Below, piece after piece: positions 8,941 to 18,136 of a DNA stretch of 64,000 nt; the stretch's first letter is position 1, and the number at the start of each line of letters is the position of its first letter. The notes under the pieces are model-generated. The model worked only from the letters and a program-made list of their open reading frames with translations. It was not told the origin of the DNA and did not search any database. The translations under genes were made by a program, and so were the position numbers. The stretch is from the NCBI GenBank assembly GCA_046349635.1, contig JAXMBX010000026.1, positions 1-64,000 of the forward strand, given 5' to 3'. This stretch comes from JAXMBX01 sp046349635. GTDB taxonomy: Bacteria; Planctomycetota; Planctomycetia; Planctomycetales; Planctomycetaceae.

Positions 8941-9405
8941 ATGTCGCAAGATTTGAATCTCCCCTGCCCTCCTCTGATCTATCCTTCCAGGAGGGACCGG
9001 CGGGTGATCATCTGCCTGGTGCTGCTCGCATCCCTGTTCATCGTGGTCGGTGTGAAACTATTCGATCATCCCACGGCCCTGGGCTGGCTGGCGCCGGTCT
9101 TTTTCGTCCTTGCGGCGTTGACTCTCTGGCCGTTGTACGGCACGTGGTATGCCATCTTCCCGGATCGGCTCCTGATTCATTGCATGGGCGCCTCCCGTCA
9201 CATCCCTCTCGACGGGATTGAACGGATCATTCCCATCCGGAGCCTTCGTCCGGCTCCGGCTTTGTCGCTCGACCGCCTGTGCGTCACGTATTCGAGCGGG
9301 GGCAACCGCAGGGAACTCCACATCTCGCCCATGGAGCCGAAACGATTTCTCCGGGAACTGCACGTGGTGGCTCCGTGGATTACGATTGAATCTGCACCCT
9401 CCTAG
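8941..9405 (+). CDS. Bacterial PH-like membrane protein
   Basis: 154 residues. Two hydrophobic helices lie at about residues 21-40 and 47-65 (IICLVLLASLFIVVGV and LGWLAPVFFVLAALTL). A small beta-rich domain follows, with WYAIFPDRLLIHCMG, HIPLDGIERIIPIRSL and LCVTYSSGGNRRELHISP. This is the layout of short bacterial PH-like (bPH) proteins that hold two membrane helices and a pleckstrin-like fold. Role unknown. It lies 42 bases after the PHP gene and may be co-transcribed with it. Confidence 0.75.
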   Translation: MSQDLNLPCPPLIYPSRRDRRVIICLVLLASLFIVVGVKLFDHPTALGWLAPVFFVLAALTLWPLYGTWYAIFPDRLLIHCMGASRHIPLDGIERIIPIRSLRPAPALSLDRLCVTYSSGGNRRELHISPMEPKRFLRELHVVAPWITIESAPS

Positions 9406-9505
9406 CGGTCAAGAACTCCCGCCTCTTGCAAATCCCCGCCGAAACCTTGAAACTTGAGGGCCTGTTTCGGGTGATGAACGGAAATCCATCGGCGGAGTTT
9501 TCAGC

Positions 9506-10790
9506 GTGAAAATAAGGTTCCCTCGGTCGTTGAGTTTCGTCAACGCATTGATTTTCGGGTTTGCGTTGATAGCGATCCGTTTGGATTACCTGTCCGCCCA
9601 GGAAAACTGGCCCCAGTTCCGAGGGCCGGATGGCCAAGGGCACTCCACGGCGAAAAATCTCCCCCTCAATTTCGATGACAAGACCAATGTCACCTGGAAG
9701 ACGCCGATCCCCGGCCGCGGGCTGAGTTCTCCCGTGATCTGGGGAAATCAGATCTGGCTGACAACGGCGCTCGAAGAGGGGCATTCCCTGCATGCGATCT
9801 GTCTCGATAAGACTTCCGGGTCCGTGGTGCATGACATTGAAGTGTTCACGAACAAGGAAACGATCAAGGTTAACATCAAGAACAGCCATGCGTCACCCAG
9901 TCCGGTGATTGAAGAGGGACGGGTTTATGTTCACTTTGGAACCTACGGTTCCGCGTGCCTGGATACGCAGACGGGACAAAAGATCTGGGAGAATCGGGAT
10001 CTGAAGCTGGATCACCAGGAAGGGCCCGGGAGTTCGCCGGTGATCTTTGAAAACCTGTTTATTGTGAACTGTGACGGGCGGGACGTCCGTTACGTCGTCG
10101 CGCTGAATAAAAACGATGGTCAGATTGTCTGGAAGAAAGAACGCCCTGGAAAGCCAAATCCGACGGGAGACGTGAACAAGTCGTTCTGCACTCCCACTCT
10201 GATACAGATGGACGGTCAATGGCAGATGATCGACCCGGGGGCCAAGTATGTGGTGACCTATGATCCGCAGGACGGCAAAGAATTGTGGACCGCGAATATT
10301 TCAGGTCAGGAGTCTATTCCGGTTCTTGGTCGTTCCCCGTCCGATCACCGGATTGGAATGACCTTCATCTGCACGGGGTATATGGCCGGAGTTGTGGGCG
10401 ATTCGTCTGGGGGGGATGGGGGACGTCACCGCTTCGCACGTCGAATGGAAAGCGAAGACTGCCATTCCCGCGAATCCTTCGCTCATTCTTGTCGGGGAAG
10501 ATCTGTACGTCGTGAACGATGGGAATCATGTCCTGCCCAGGGCCAAGACGGGGAAATGGTGGGCGCAATCGGTTGAATTCCGAAAGTTCTGGGCCTCGCC
10601 GATGTTTGCGTCGGGGCGGATCTATTTCTGGGGAGAAAGCGGCAAGGTGTATGTCATTGCCCCGGAGAAGAAGTTCAAACTGCTGGCCGAGAATGACATG
10701 AAGCGAGGGGATTCAGGCGACCCCGCCGTGACCGGCGAAGCTCTCATTCTCCGGACCGAGAATCATCTGTACCGCATCGAGCAGAAGTGA
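9506..10790 (+). pseudogene. PQQ-like beta-propeller protein, disrupted by several frameshifts
   Basis: Exported outer-surface or periplasmic propeller of a kind abundant in planctomycetes. The start is GTG 9506 with a hydrophobic signal segment and then ENWPQFRGPDGQGHST, the usual opening of this family. Blades read normally to about 10285 (GKELWTANI). Between 10285 and 10400 the recognisable family sequence hops frames: YSGSWS, then VVPRPITG, then GMTFICTGYM, and finally WAIRLGGMGDVTASHV. This last frame continues to a normal end at 10790 (ENHLYRIEQK). At least three or four single-base changes are needed. The whole gene would be about 425 residues, a normal size. Either a recent pseudogene or, more likely, local sequence errors, since the neighbouring gene is broken in the same way. 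Confidence 0.8.
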
Positions 10791-13012
10791 TCGACGGTTG
10801 CGGATTTATTGAGCCGTGGTGACTCTGCGCGGCCTGTCGGCTCCCATTCGGATTCGTCCTCCAACTCCACTTTCGCGGGGGCGTCTTCCTCGTTCTTCAG
10901 CGGCTGAATGGGGGCATTCTTGCGGATGGTCTCCAGGTGCTGATGCAGGATGCGGTTCATCCTGGTACGCGAGCGGATGGCGATGGGCTGCCGTGCGTGG
11001 TGGGAACCATCGCTTCGCTATCCACGTTCGGGATCTGGGCGCTCTTGATCGGGACGACCCCATCCCCTGCCTCGTTTTTGTCTCCCGTGAGGAAGAGGGC
11101 GAGCCTCCCCTTGTTTCCGATCACATTCTGGTTTTTGGTTCCGATGATCGAATGCAGGTGGACCCCTTCTTCGTAGGGCATTTCGTACATCGTCCGCAGG
11201 ACAGGATTGTTGTACGACAGCATATCGACGCTGTTCGCGATTCCGGAGGCAAACTTGGTGTCGAACGCCCCGGATTATCGTGCACCAGTTGGTGGCGCGT
11301 CCTCTTGAGCTTCTGGGGAGCCTGCACCAGCCAGGAACCGATCCGTCCGATGGGGGCATCGCTCAGTTCCGAGCGCGATGCGGGGTGGCGATATAGATCA
11401 CGCGCGTAATCGCCGGTTGAGGTTCGAAGAAAAAGGTCTGCTGCAACTGGCCGCGCGTCTCGTCATTCGTCTTGAGTTGCTCCAGCGGCTGTTTGCTGAC
11501 CAGGTTCCAGAGCTTGTCGTCGCTTTCGGTGACCTGCAGTTTGCTGAGGAGTCCTCCCATGCTGTGGCCGATCATGACCATCTGGCTGAGGCGGAGTCCT
11601 CGCCGTAGAGTTGCTCGATTTCCTGATCTCCTGGCGGAGTTTCCTGGCCGAGGCCAGGAACGGCGCCCCCGTGGGATAGAGAAAGAACCAGACCTGGTAG
11701 TTGTCCCGGATTTCGGGATCCGCCCAGAGGGATTCGTACATGGTGTTCCAGGTGAGGGGTCCGGGAGAGGAGTCCATGCACGCAGATCACGGGGATCTTT
11801 CCCTTCTGATAGGGTTCGATCATGTACAGGCCGCTTTGCTCCTGGAGGGAGTCCGGATTGAAGAACCCTCCCCATTCGACTTTTTTCTGTCGCGTGTCGC
11901 GCAGGACAAATTCCATCGGAGCGGAAAGATCCGCTTCCAGCGGAACCCACATCCCGTTCAACCGGATCTGGGTGATGCGCCAGATCGTAGAGTTCGAGCA
12001 ACCCCCCTTGCCTGCCCGGTTCCTGTTCCAGCAGGCGGCGTTCCGTGCGGGCGGTCTGGACGGGCGTCTCTTGCGGTGCATAGGGGGTGAGTCGAGTCAG
12101 ATCGGGGCGAAAGAAGGCGGTCACCGCAAACGGGTGGCGCTTGACGAGGAAGCGTTCGCGGGCGTCTCCGTCTTCGTGACGATGCCGCAATGCGATCAGG
12201 GGGACACCCAATCCCAAGGACTGCCTCGGCCGGGGATCATCCGCCCTGTGGAGATTGTCCACGAACTGCAATTCGTTGAATTCATCTGTCCGCCACACGA
12301 ACCCCTTGTGATCCACGGGGGAAATGATGTCCCCGGACGCGGTCTTGAGCGTGAACGATTTCTGGGGGGCAAATCCTCCCTGGCGGTGCGCGAGAGTGAG
12401 GCATTTCTGCAGGCCGGCGTTGTAGAACTTGCAGGCGGTTGCGACGCGGCGGTCGAATTCATTGATCGGCTTCCCTTCCGCGAACAGGAAGTAATAGGCA
12501 TACGAGACGCTGTTGAGGTAGTATTCCTCCGCGGAGAGCCGGTAATCCGGGGCACGTTTGGATTTAATCCTCAGAACGGGCGACCGATGCCGGTCGGCCT
12601 GGGTTCGAGCTTCGCCCGCGCGATACGACAATTCCGCGAGAGCCACCGCCCATTCATGGTTGGGGTGATCCCGGAATAAACGCATCCCCTCTTCCAGCGT
12701 TTCTTCGGGATCGGTCAGGTAAGACTGGTTCAAATCCCAGTAGCGGAGCACGGTCCAGGTTTCATTGGAGAGCTGCTCCGGCTTTCCGGCGTGGACTGTC
12801 GTCGCAGTGTTCCAATACTGGTTGTGCGAATCGACGGCATGAATAATGGACTGGCAGCCCGTGAAGGAGCCGATTCCTCCGACGCACAGGGTCACGAGGA
12901 GGGGGATCAGCGAGCGAGGAGGCCTCGAAGCATGCGTTCCGGTGGCCGGCTGCGGCAAACGGACCGCAGGTTCGGCGTCGGCCGCGATCGATTGTGCTTC
13001 CTGCCGGGACAT
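10763..13012 (-). pseudogene. Lipase/esterase-like alpha/beta hydrolase lipoprotein, disrupted by many frameshifts
   Basis: The N-terminus starts at ATG 13012 with a hydrophobic stretch and lipobox-like GSFTGC, so a lipoprotein is likely. One frame is good to about 11985. Coding then moves through at least five further shifts: RLNGMWVPLEADLSAPMEF and IPVICVHGLL in a second frame, LTWNTMYESLWADPEIRD in a third, back to MVMIGHSMGGLLSKLQ (nucleophile elbow GHSMGG) and YIATPHR, then WLVQAPQKLKR, and finally MLSYNNPVLRTMYEMPYEEG with NRILHQHLETIRKN near the end. Read together these give one alpha/beta hydrolase with oxyanion and nucleophile motifs and a probable catalytic Asp/His region (DGVVPI, VPTTHG). 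The true 3' end cannot be fixed; it may overlap the convergent propeller gene. It lies 29 bases downstream of bamA, so the two were probably one operon. Confidence 0.78.
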
Positions 13013-13041
13013 CGGAGAGACCTGAAAGTTGTCACGCCGGC

Positions 13042-16023
13042 CTAGCGCATGTAGCCAACGTAAAAGCTGAAGATCCGCTTTTGGTCGGTATCTTGCATCG
13101 CAACGGGCCAGGCGAGGTCAAGTGCGATGGGAGCCGGCCCGAGCATCGGTACGGAAATCCGGACGCCGGTACCGAGGGAAGCGCGAAATTGGTTGAATGA
13201 AACCGTATTTTCCACGGTCCCGAAATCACTGAAGACCACGCCGCGAATGGTTTCGCTGGCGGTGACCGGGAACATGTATTCGACACTTCCGAGGGCCAAC
13301 CACTGGCCGCCGATCCCGACGCCTTCTTCCACCGGGCTGACCCCGCGGAACTGGAAGCCGCGGAAGCTTTGGAAACCACCCGCATACAACCGTTCGAAGA
13401 TCGGAGTGTTGTCACCCGTGTAGCTGATCTGTCCACGAAGGGAAAGGATGTGCTTTCCGAAGCCGTCGGGCCGCTGATACAGCGTAAAGAACTGGCGGGC
13501 ATCGAGGTCCGCACGCGGATAGACGAAATCTCCCATCCCCTGCTCATAGGCCAGTTCGATGAAGTGTCCTTCGGTCGCGAGCATGGAGCTGTCACGCGTG
13601 TCGTGGGCGACCGAGAGCCGCACGGTCGAGAGGAAGTTGCTACCCACGGATTCCTTAAGAATCGGAGGAGTGGGGACATGGGGATTGCTGACCTCGACGT
13701 TTTCCAGCCGGAACGCCAAGCTGCTCGACAGCCAGGGGGACCATTGTCGCCCGACGCTGATCCGTCCGCCGCCGCGGGTTTCATTCCAGTACTGGTACTG
13801 CCGCTGGAAATAGAATCCGCTGGTTCCCAGGCTGAAGTTTGTATTCATGAAGTAAGGATCGCGCCAACTGATGAGATAACGGCTGAGCTGGTTACCGGGG
13901 ACGGCTTCCATACGGAATTGCTGTCCGCCGCCGCGCCATGCCGTTCCGTTCATGAAGTCGGACCAGCTTGTGGGAGGGCGCCAGATGTCGAAATTCGTTT
14001 CGTCGAGAACGATGTTTCCGAGGAGGCCGTTATCGCTGTTGTATCCGGCCCCGAACATGATCTTGCCGGTTTGCGTTTCGGTGACTTCCGGAAAGATGTC
14101 GATCCAGCCGGGGTTCTGGTCGGGGGAAGGATTGCGGTCCGGATTACCGTAGGGGTCTCCGATGGGATCGTTGTTAAAGAGGGGATTTGCGGCGGGCGAA
14201 CTGCGGGTATTCGGGGCCTGGCCGCGGATGATCTCTTCCGGTTCCAGCAATTCATAAGTCGGTCCCTGACTGGCGACCTCATCCATGATCGGCGTCGAAG
14301 CCGAGCTCGTTTTTTCGGAGGTCGCAGCCTTCACCGGAGATTTAATTTTCGGAGCATTTGGAGTTTTCGGAGCGGCAACGGGCGTTGCATCTTTCTGCAG
14401 CAGGCGGGCCGCTCCATGTCCTCCGGCGACCTGGTTTTGACGCAGCAGTTTCAGGCTGAGAGGTTGGACTTCGTCGAGATCATCGTCAGGAGAGGGACGC
14501 CCCCCGCGCGGAATCGACATGCTTTCAATCCGGTCGGCGGGGTCGAAGACCGGGTAGGCCTGGGCACGGCTGAAGTTCTGGGACTTCGGCGTGAAGGCGT
14601 CCTGGACCGGGCGGATCGTCATCTTGGTGGCCCCACCCGCTCCGCCGTGTTGCGTGGCGAAGAGGCCCGTCCCGTTAATCCGGTTTTCGCTCTTCTTGAT
14701 CATCCGGGGATCGGCCAGGTCACCGGGCGCGATCACCATCTGGTTCAGGACGACGGTTTCCTTGGTGTGTGGGTTGTCGCCTTTGATGATCGGCTGGATC
14801 ATCCGCACCCGCATCGGGCGGTCTTCATCGATGACATAGACCAGATCGACTTCCGGATTCTCGACGGTCGAGTTCTCCAAGTAGCCCGGTCCCGCTTCGA
14901 CTTTGGCATACAACCGGCCCAGTTCGCCGTACTTGTTCTTGATGCTTTCCACGTCCTTGGTCAGCATGTGTCCGCTGAAGTATTGGCCTTCACCGAGTTT
15001 CAGGTCTTTACGGAGCGTTTCTTCGGAAAGGACCTGGTTGCCGCCGATCTCGACTTTGCGAATGCGGAACCGGGGGCCCTCCTCGATCTTGTAATGCATC
15101 GTGACGGTGCTTTTGTCCTCGGAGAGCTCTTCCTTGGCGTCGACCTTGGCGTTGAAGTAACCGAGGTTGTGGTAATACTCCTTGAGGGCGATGATGTCGT
15201 TTCGGCTGCTGCCGGGTTCATATTTGCCCCCGAGCGGAATGTAGGGGACGAATTGTTTCTTGGTCTGCAGTTTTGTCGCCAGAATGGCGCTGCTGAAATT
15301 TTCATTCCCTTCGAACTTATAGCCCGTCACGCGGGTTTTGGGGCCTTCATCAATTTTGAAAACGACGTTTCTGTCATCCTCGTTGGCCCCCTCCTCAAGT
15401 TCGACCTTGGCATAGGTGAACCCTTTTTCCCGGTAGTACATTTCCAGTCTGCGGGCCGCCTCGCGATTCACGACGGGGCTGAAGGCGCTGCCTGCCTTCA
15501 GTCCGGTTCGCGCCTGCAGGTTCTTGGTGGTCAGTTTCTTGTTGCCGATGAATTCGACTTTTTCGACGATCGGACGTTCCTTGACATGGAACACCAGCAC
15601 GGGGCCATCGTCCGTCTCTTCGATCGTGTGATCGACATAGATGAACCAGCGGGTGGCGTATAAAGCCTTGCGATCTTCCCGGATCTGGGCGAGCGTCACG
15701 ACACGACCCGCGCGACATTTCAACACGCGGAGGATGGTCACCTCGGGGATGGTCGTATTGCCTTGGATTCCCACGTCATGCAGCGGTTCGGTGGGGGCGG
15801 ATTTCGATCCGGCATAGGGGATTTGAGCGGGGAGAGGCCTGGGCAGGCGTTCTGCTTCGTTGAATTCCGGCGTTTTTTCAAACTCCCGGTCGAAGCCTTC
15901 TTCATCACGCCCGGCCTCTTCTTCGTCAGCGGCGAAGGAGATGTTGGCGACATACTGCGGAGGGATCGCGCACCAGATCCCGAAGAGGAACAGCACGGTC
16001 AGGAGTCCCAGACCTTTTCGCAT
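13042..16023 (-). CDS. bamA: BamA-type outer-membrane protein assembly factor (Omp85)
   Basis: Outer-membrane insertase for beta-barrel proteins. I prefer ATG 16023 (993 residues) because it opens directly into a signal peptide (MRKGLGLLTVLFLFGIW); the frame also stays open upstream to 16149. Five POTRA-like repeats follow, recognisable by VEFIGNKKLTTKNL, YKFEGNENFSSAIL and VEIGGNQVLSEETL. A Pro/Ser/Asn-rich insert of roughly 200 residues separates them from the 16-strand barrel. The barrel carries the FRGFQFRG version of the conserved loop-6 RGF motif and GVRISVPMLGPAPIALDLAW. The last residues are YVGYMR, without the usual terminal aromatic residue of Omp85 barrels. The hydrolase lipoprotein follows 29 bases downstream. 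Confidence 0.9.
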   Translation of the reverse strand: MRKGLGLLTVLFLFGIWCAIPPQYVANISFAADEEEAGRDEEGFDREFEKTPEFNEAERLPRPLPAQIPYAGSKSAPTEPLHDVGIQGNTTIPEVTILRVLKCRAGRVVTLAQIREDRKALYATRWFIYVDHTIEETDDGPVLVFHVKERPIVEKVEFIGNKKLTTKNLQARTGLKAGSAFSPVVNREAARRLEMYYREKGFTYAKVELEEGANEDDRNVVFKIDEGPKTRVTGYKFEGNENFSSAILATKLQTKKQFVPYIPLGGKYEPGSSRNDIIALKEYYHNLGYFNAKVDAKEELSEDKSTVTMHYKIEEGPRFRIRKVEIGGNQVLSEETLRKDLKLGEGQYFSGHMLTKDVESIKNKYGELGRLYAKVEAGPGYLENSTVENPEVDLVYVIDEDRPMRVRMIQPIIKGDNPHTKETVVLNQMVIAPGDLADPRMIKKSENRINGTGLFATQHGGAGGATKMTIRPVQDAFTPKSQNFSRAQAYPVFDPADRIESMSIPRGGRPSPDDDLDEVQPLSLKLLRQNQVAGGHGAARLLQKDATPVAAPKTPNAPKIKSPVKAATSEKTSSASTPIMDEVASQGPTYELLEPEEIIRGQAPNTRSSPAANPLFNNDPIGDPYGNPDRNPSPDQNPGWIDIFPEVTETQTGKIMFGAGYNSDNGLLGNIVLDETNFDIWRPPTSWSDFMNGTAWRGGGQQFRMEAVPGNQLSRYLISWRDPYFMNTNFSLGTSGFYFQRQYQYWNETRGGGRISVGRQWSPWLSSSLAFRLENVEVSNPHVPTPPILKESVGSNFLSTVRLSVAHDTRDSSMLATEGHFIELAYEQGMGDFVYPRADLDARQFFTLYQRPDGFGKHILSLRGQISYTGDNTPIFERLYAGGFQSFRGFQFRGVSPVEEGVGIGGQWLALGSVEYMFPVTASETIRGVVFSDFGTVENTVSFNQFRASLGTGVRISVPMLGPAPIALDLAWPVAMQDTDQKRIFSFYVGYMR

Positions 16024-16457
16024 CCGGCGCGGCGCGGTTCGCTCCCGGTCGCCACATCGTGCGGAGGAGAAAGACGGCCTTCCTGGCTGTCGGACTGGGT
16101 TGAAATTCAAGATGGGTCTAGGGCGTGTAACTCTTTTGTGTCGCGTCAAAAATCGAGGGTTCCTGTACGATTACTACCGCGACAGTGACTACATTCAGAA
16201 ACAAAAGGTTTTTAATTCGTGAGATAGGCGAATGGCTCCCGACGGTCAGGTCTGAAGTGTCTTGAGTGGGACGCTTCGTGCGCATGACCAGCCGGTCTCC
16301 CCCTTTCCTGAGAAAATTGGGGGGCGTAGAAATAACCCATTCGTCAGCTTCCGTAAAGAGGAGTTCGCGCTGGCGAATTTCGGAAGACTGGAGAAGCTGT
16401 CAGCGACGGGGAAGTCACTGAATCCACGGCCTCACGCCGGAGGAATGCCTGTGGAAA
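16024..16457. other. Intergenic stretch upstream of bamA and downstream of the C1 dehydrogenase
   Basis: 434 bases with no convincing gene. The first part may belong to an N-terminally extended bamA frame (to 16149). It must hold the bamA promoter on the minus strand. I saw no clear terminator, repeat or RNA gene. Confidence 0.5.
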
Positions 16458-17318
16458 TCAGCCCAGATCCTGGGCCACCTTGAAGATCGACTCAGTTCCG
16501 AGCCATTGCGAATTGCTCTCGAACAGCTTGCGAATGCAGGCTTTGTGCAACTTCATTTTCGTTCCACCGACCCCCAGGGCGCCGTAGCAGATCACGTTTT
16601 TCCGCTCGACCGCCTTATCCTGCATCTCGATGCCTCCGAGCCCCAGGGGGGGGACCGCGTTCAAGTCGATCGCGACGCGCAACTTTCCGCAGGCGCTCCA
16701 TTGCTCTTCGGTCAGCAGGCAAACACCGGCTGCCCCGGCGGCAATCAGCAATTCGGAATCCTGGCTGGCCTTCTGGGTTTCGTCAGCCGTTTTCGCACCT
16801 GCGGCTGTAAGCTTGGCGTGGGGGACGGCCTGGCGAATGACATGACAAGTCTCTTCGGCCCGTTCAAGGGAACGGGAGACGAGTGTCACCTGGGCTCCCT
16901 GCAACGCGAGGAGTTGCGCGGCCCGATGTCCCACAGGGCCCGTTCCACCGAGAACCGTCGCCCGGACGTCGCTCAATTTCAGGTGCTGGCCCGCCACTTT
17001 CACCGCCGCTGCGGCCGTCGTGTTGGAGCCGTTGGAGTCCATCATGACCGAGACCCGGATCGGGCCGAAAAAGACCTGTCCGACCCGCTCGAAAAGTGCC
17101 TCCCCGGCTCCGACCTTGCTCCCGCCGATGAACACGGCGGTATTCTTCAAGTCCGCCGGGCCGCGAGTGAACATCGCCCCGTGGATCAGCCCCTCGACAT
17201 TCTCCGGAGTCACTCCCCCATAGCTAAACAGTTCTTCGACGTCGGCATCGACGGCGACTACGCGGTCAAAGACGCTGGGGAGCGGGTCCGTATCGAGTTG
17301 GATCAGGATCTTGCGCAT
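16458..17318 (-). CDS. Methylene-tetrahydromethanopterin dehydrogenase (MtdA/MtdB/MtdC family)
   Basis: Cytoplasmic enzyme oxidising methylene-H4MPT to methenyl-H4MPT with NAD(P), the step after Fae in formaldehyde oxidation. The 286-residue form from ATG 17318 (MRKILIQLDTDPLPSVFDRV) is supported by GAGG six bases upstream; a TTG at 17330 is less likely. The N-terminal half has GLIHGAMFTRG and VSVMMDSNGSNTTAAAAV. The dinucleotide-binding loop is VLGGTGPVGHRAAQLLA, followed by LVSRSLERA. These are signatures of this family. A planctomycete subclass named MtdC (NADP-preferring, from Gemmata) is known, and this may belong there, but sequence alone does not let me decide. It lies about 120 bases after fae, beyond an intrinsic terminator. 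Confidence 0.88.
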   Translation of the reverse strand: MRKILIQLDTDPLPSVFDRVVAVDADVEELFSYGGVTPENVEGLIHGAMFTRGPADLKNTAVFIGGSKVGAGEALFERVGQVFFGPIRVSVMMDSNGSNTTAAAAVKVAGQHLKLSDVRATVLGGTGPVGHRAAQLLALQGAQVTLVSRSLERAEETCHVIRQAVPHAKLTAAGAKTADETQKASQDSELLIAAGAAGVCLLTEEQWSACGKLRVAIDLNAVPPLGLGGIEMQDKAVERKNVICYGALGVGGTKMKLHKACIRKLFESNSQWLGTESIFKVAQDLG

Positions 17319-17353
17319 GGCCGGCCTCAAAGCAGAGGGAGCATGGGAGGGAT

Positions 17354-17397
17354 GAAAAAACAGACGGCAGGGGATCGAGCAACCCCCTGGCGTCTGT
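17354..17397 (-). terminator. Intrinsic terminator between fae and the methylene-H4MPT dehydrogenase gene
   Basis: On the minus strand a GC-rich hairpin pairs ACAGACGCCAGGGG with CCCCTGCCGTCTGT (one mismatch) and is followed at once by a run of six T. It sits 44 bases after the fae stop and about 36 bases before the dehydrogenase ATG. Readthrough would be needed if both genes share the fae promoter. Confidence 0.85.
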
Positions 17398-17441
17398 CTT
17401 ACTTGTCGATCCGTCTGCGGGAGCGCCCGGCAGAGGTTACA

Positions 17442-17939
17442 TCAAACACCGGAGAACGGGTGCTTGGCTTCGCCCTTCTTGGCAACCATCTCGCTGGCGG
17501 AGGGTTCCCCCTTCATGGCGCGGGCGATGGAGAGCTTGGTGGCATCGTAGTTGTACTGGAAAATCTTCTTGTCGTCCTTGGCTTCCCAGTGGATGAAGAC
17601 GCCGCAGACGATCACGAGGTTTTCGCATTGATCCTTGGGGATGACTCCCTCTTCAACGCTGTCCGCGACGGCCTTGGCGACGGCATACTGTGCCGGGCCG
17701 AACATCTGGACCGCCTGGCGGGCACCCTTGATCGTCACCTTGGTAATCATGACGGTGGCGGGCTTCACTGCGAGGTTCGGAGTGAGCACGGCCAGCAGGT
17801 TGCTGTGTCCCTGGGATTGGGTCGCGAGGGCATTCGCAAACGCCACGCCGACCGGGCCCGCCTTGTCGCCGATCAACAGATCAATGTGAGCAATCTCATT
17901 ACCGTCACCCGACAGGGCTTCGCCGATATACATGGACAT
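17442..17939 (-). CDS. fae: Formaldehyde-activating enzyme
   Basis: Catalyses condensation of formaldehyde with tetrahydromethanopterin to methylene-H4MPT in the cytoplasm. 165 residues, the normal size. The opening MYIGEALSGDGNEIAHIDLLIG contains the catalytic histidine (AHIDLLIGDK); GPVGVAFANALATQSQGHSN and LVPxK-type sequence NLAVKPATVMITKVTIKGA are highly typical. The end is EMVAKKGEAKHPFSGV. GAGGAG lies nine bases upstream of the ATG, a strong ribosome-binding site that fits the high level at which Fae is made in C1 organisms. An intrinsic terminator follows the stop codon. Confidence 0.96.
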   Translation of the reverse strand: MSMYIGEALSGDGNEIAHIDLLIGDKAGPVGVAFANALATQSQGHSNLLAVLTPNLAVKPATVMITKVTIKGARQAVQMFGPAQYAVAKAVADSVEEGVIPKDQCENLVIVCGVFIHWEAKDDKKIFQYNYDATKLSIARAMKGEPSASEMVAKKGEAKHPFSGV

Positions 17940-18136
17940 CTGTGCTTCTCCTCGTTTGTAGCGGACCTCGGAGCGCGGCGACTGGAAGGGACGATGCAGA
18001 AGCGGCGTCCCTCGTCACGCTCGGTTGTAAGACCATCGGAACTGCCCCATGTCATATCAATTCCCCGGCCAGTTTTCCAGTGCCAGCCGATAGGGTGTCA
18101 GCGAGCTTTTCCATCCCCGCCGTCCTGAGAGATCAG

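Noticed and set aside
13369..15663. A 764-residue plus-strand frame opposite bamA
   Set aside because: Antisense shadow of a confidently identified gene, with no recognisable domain or start signal.
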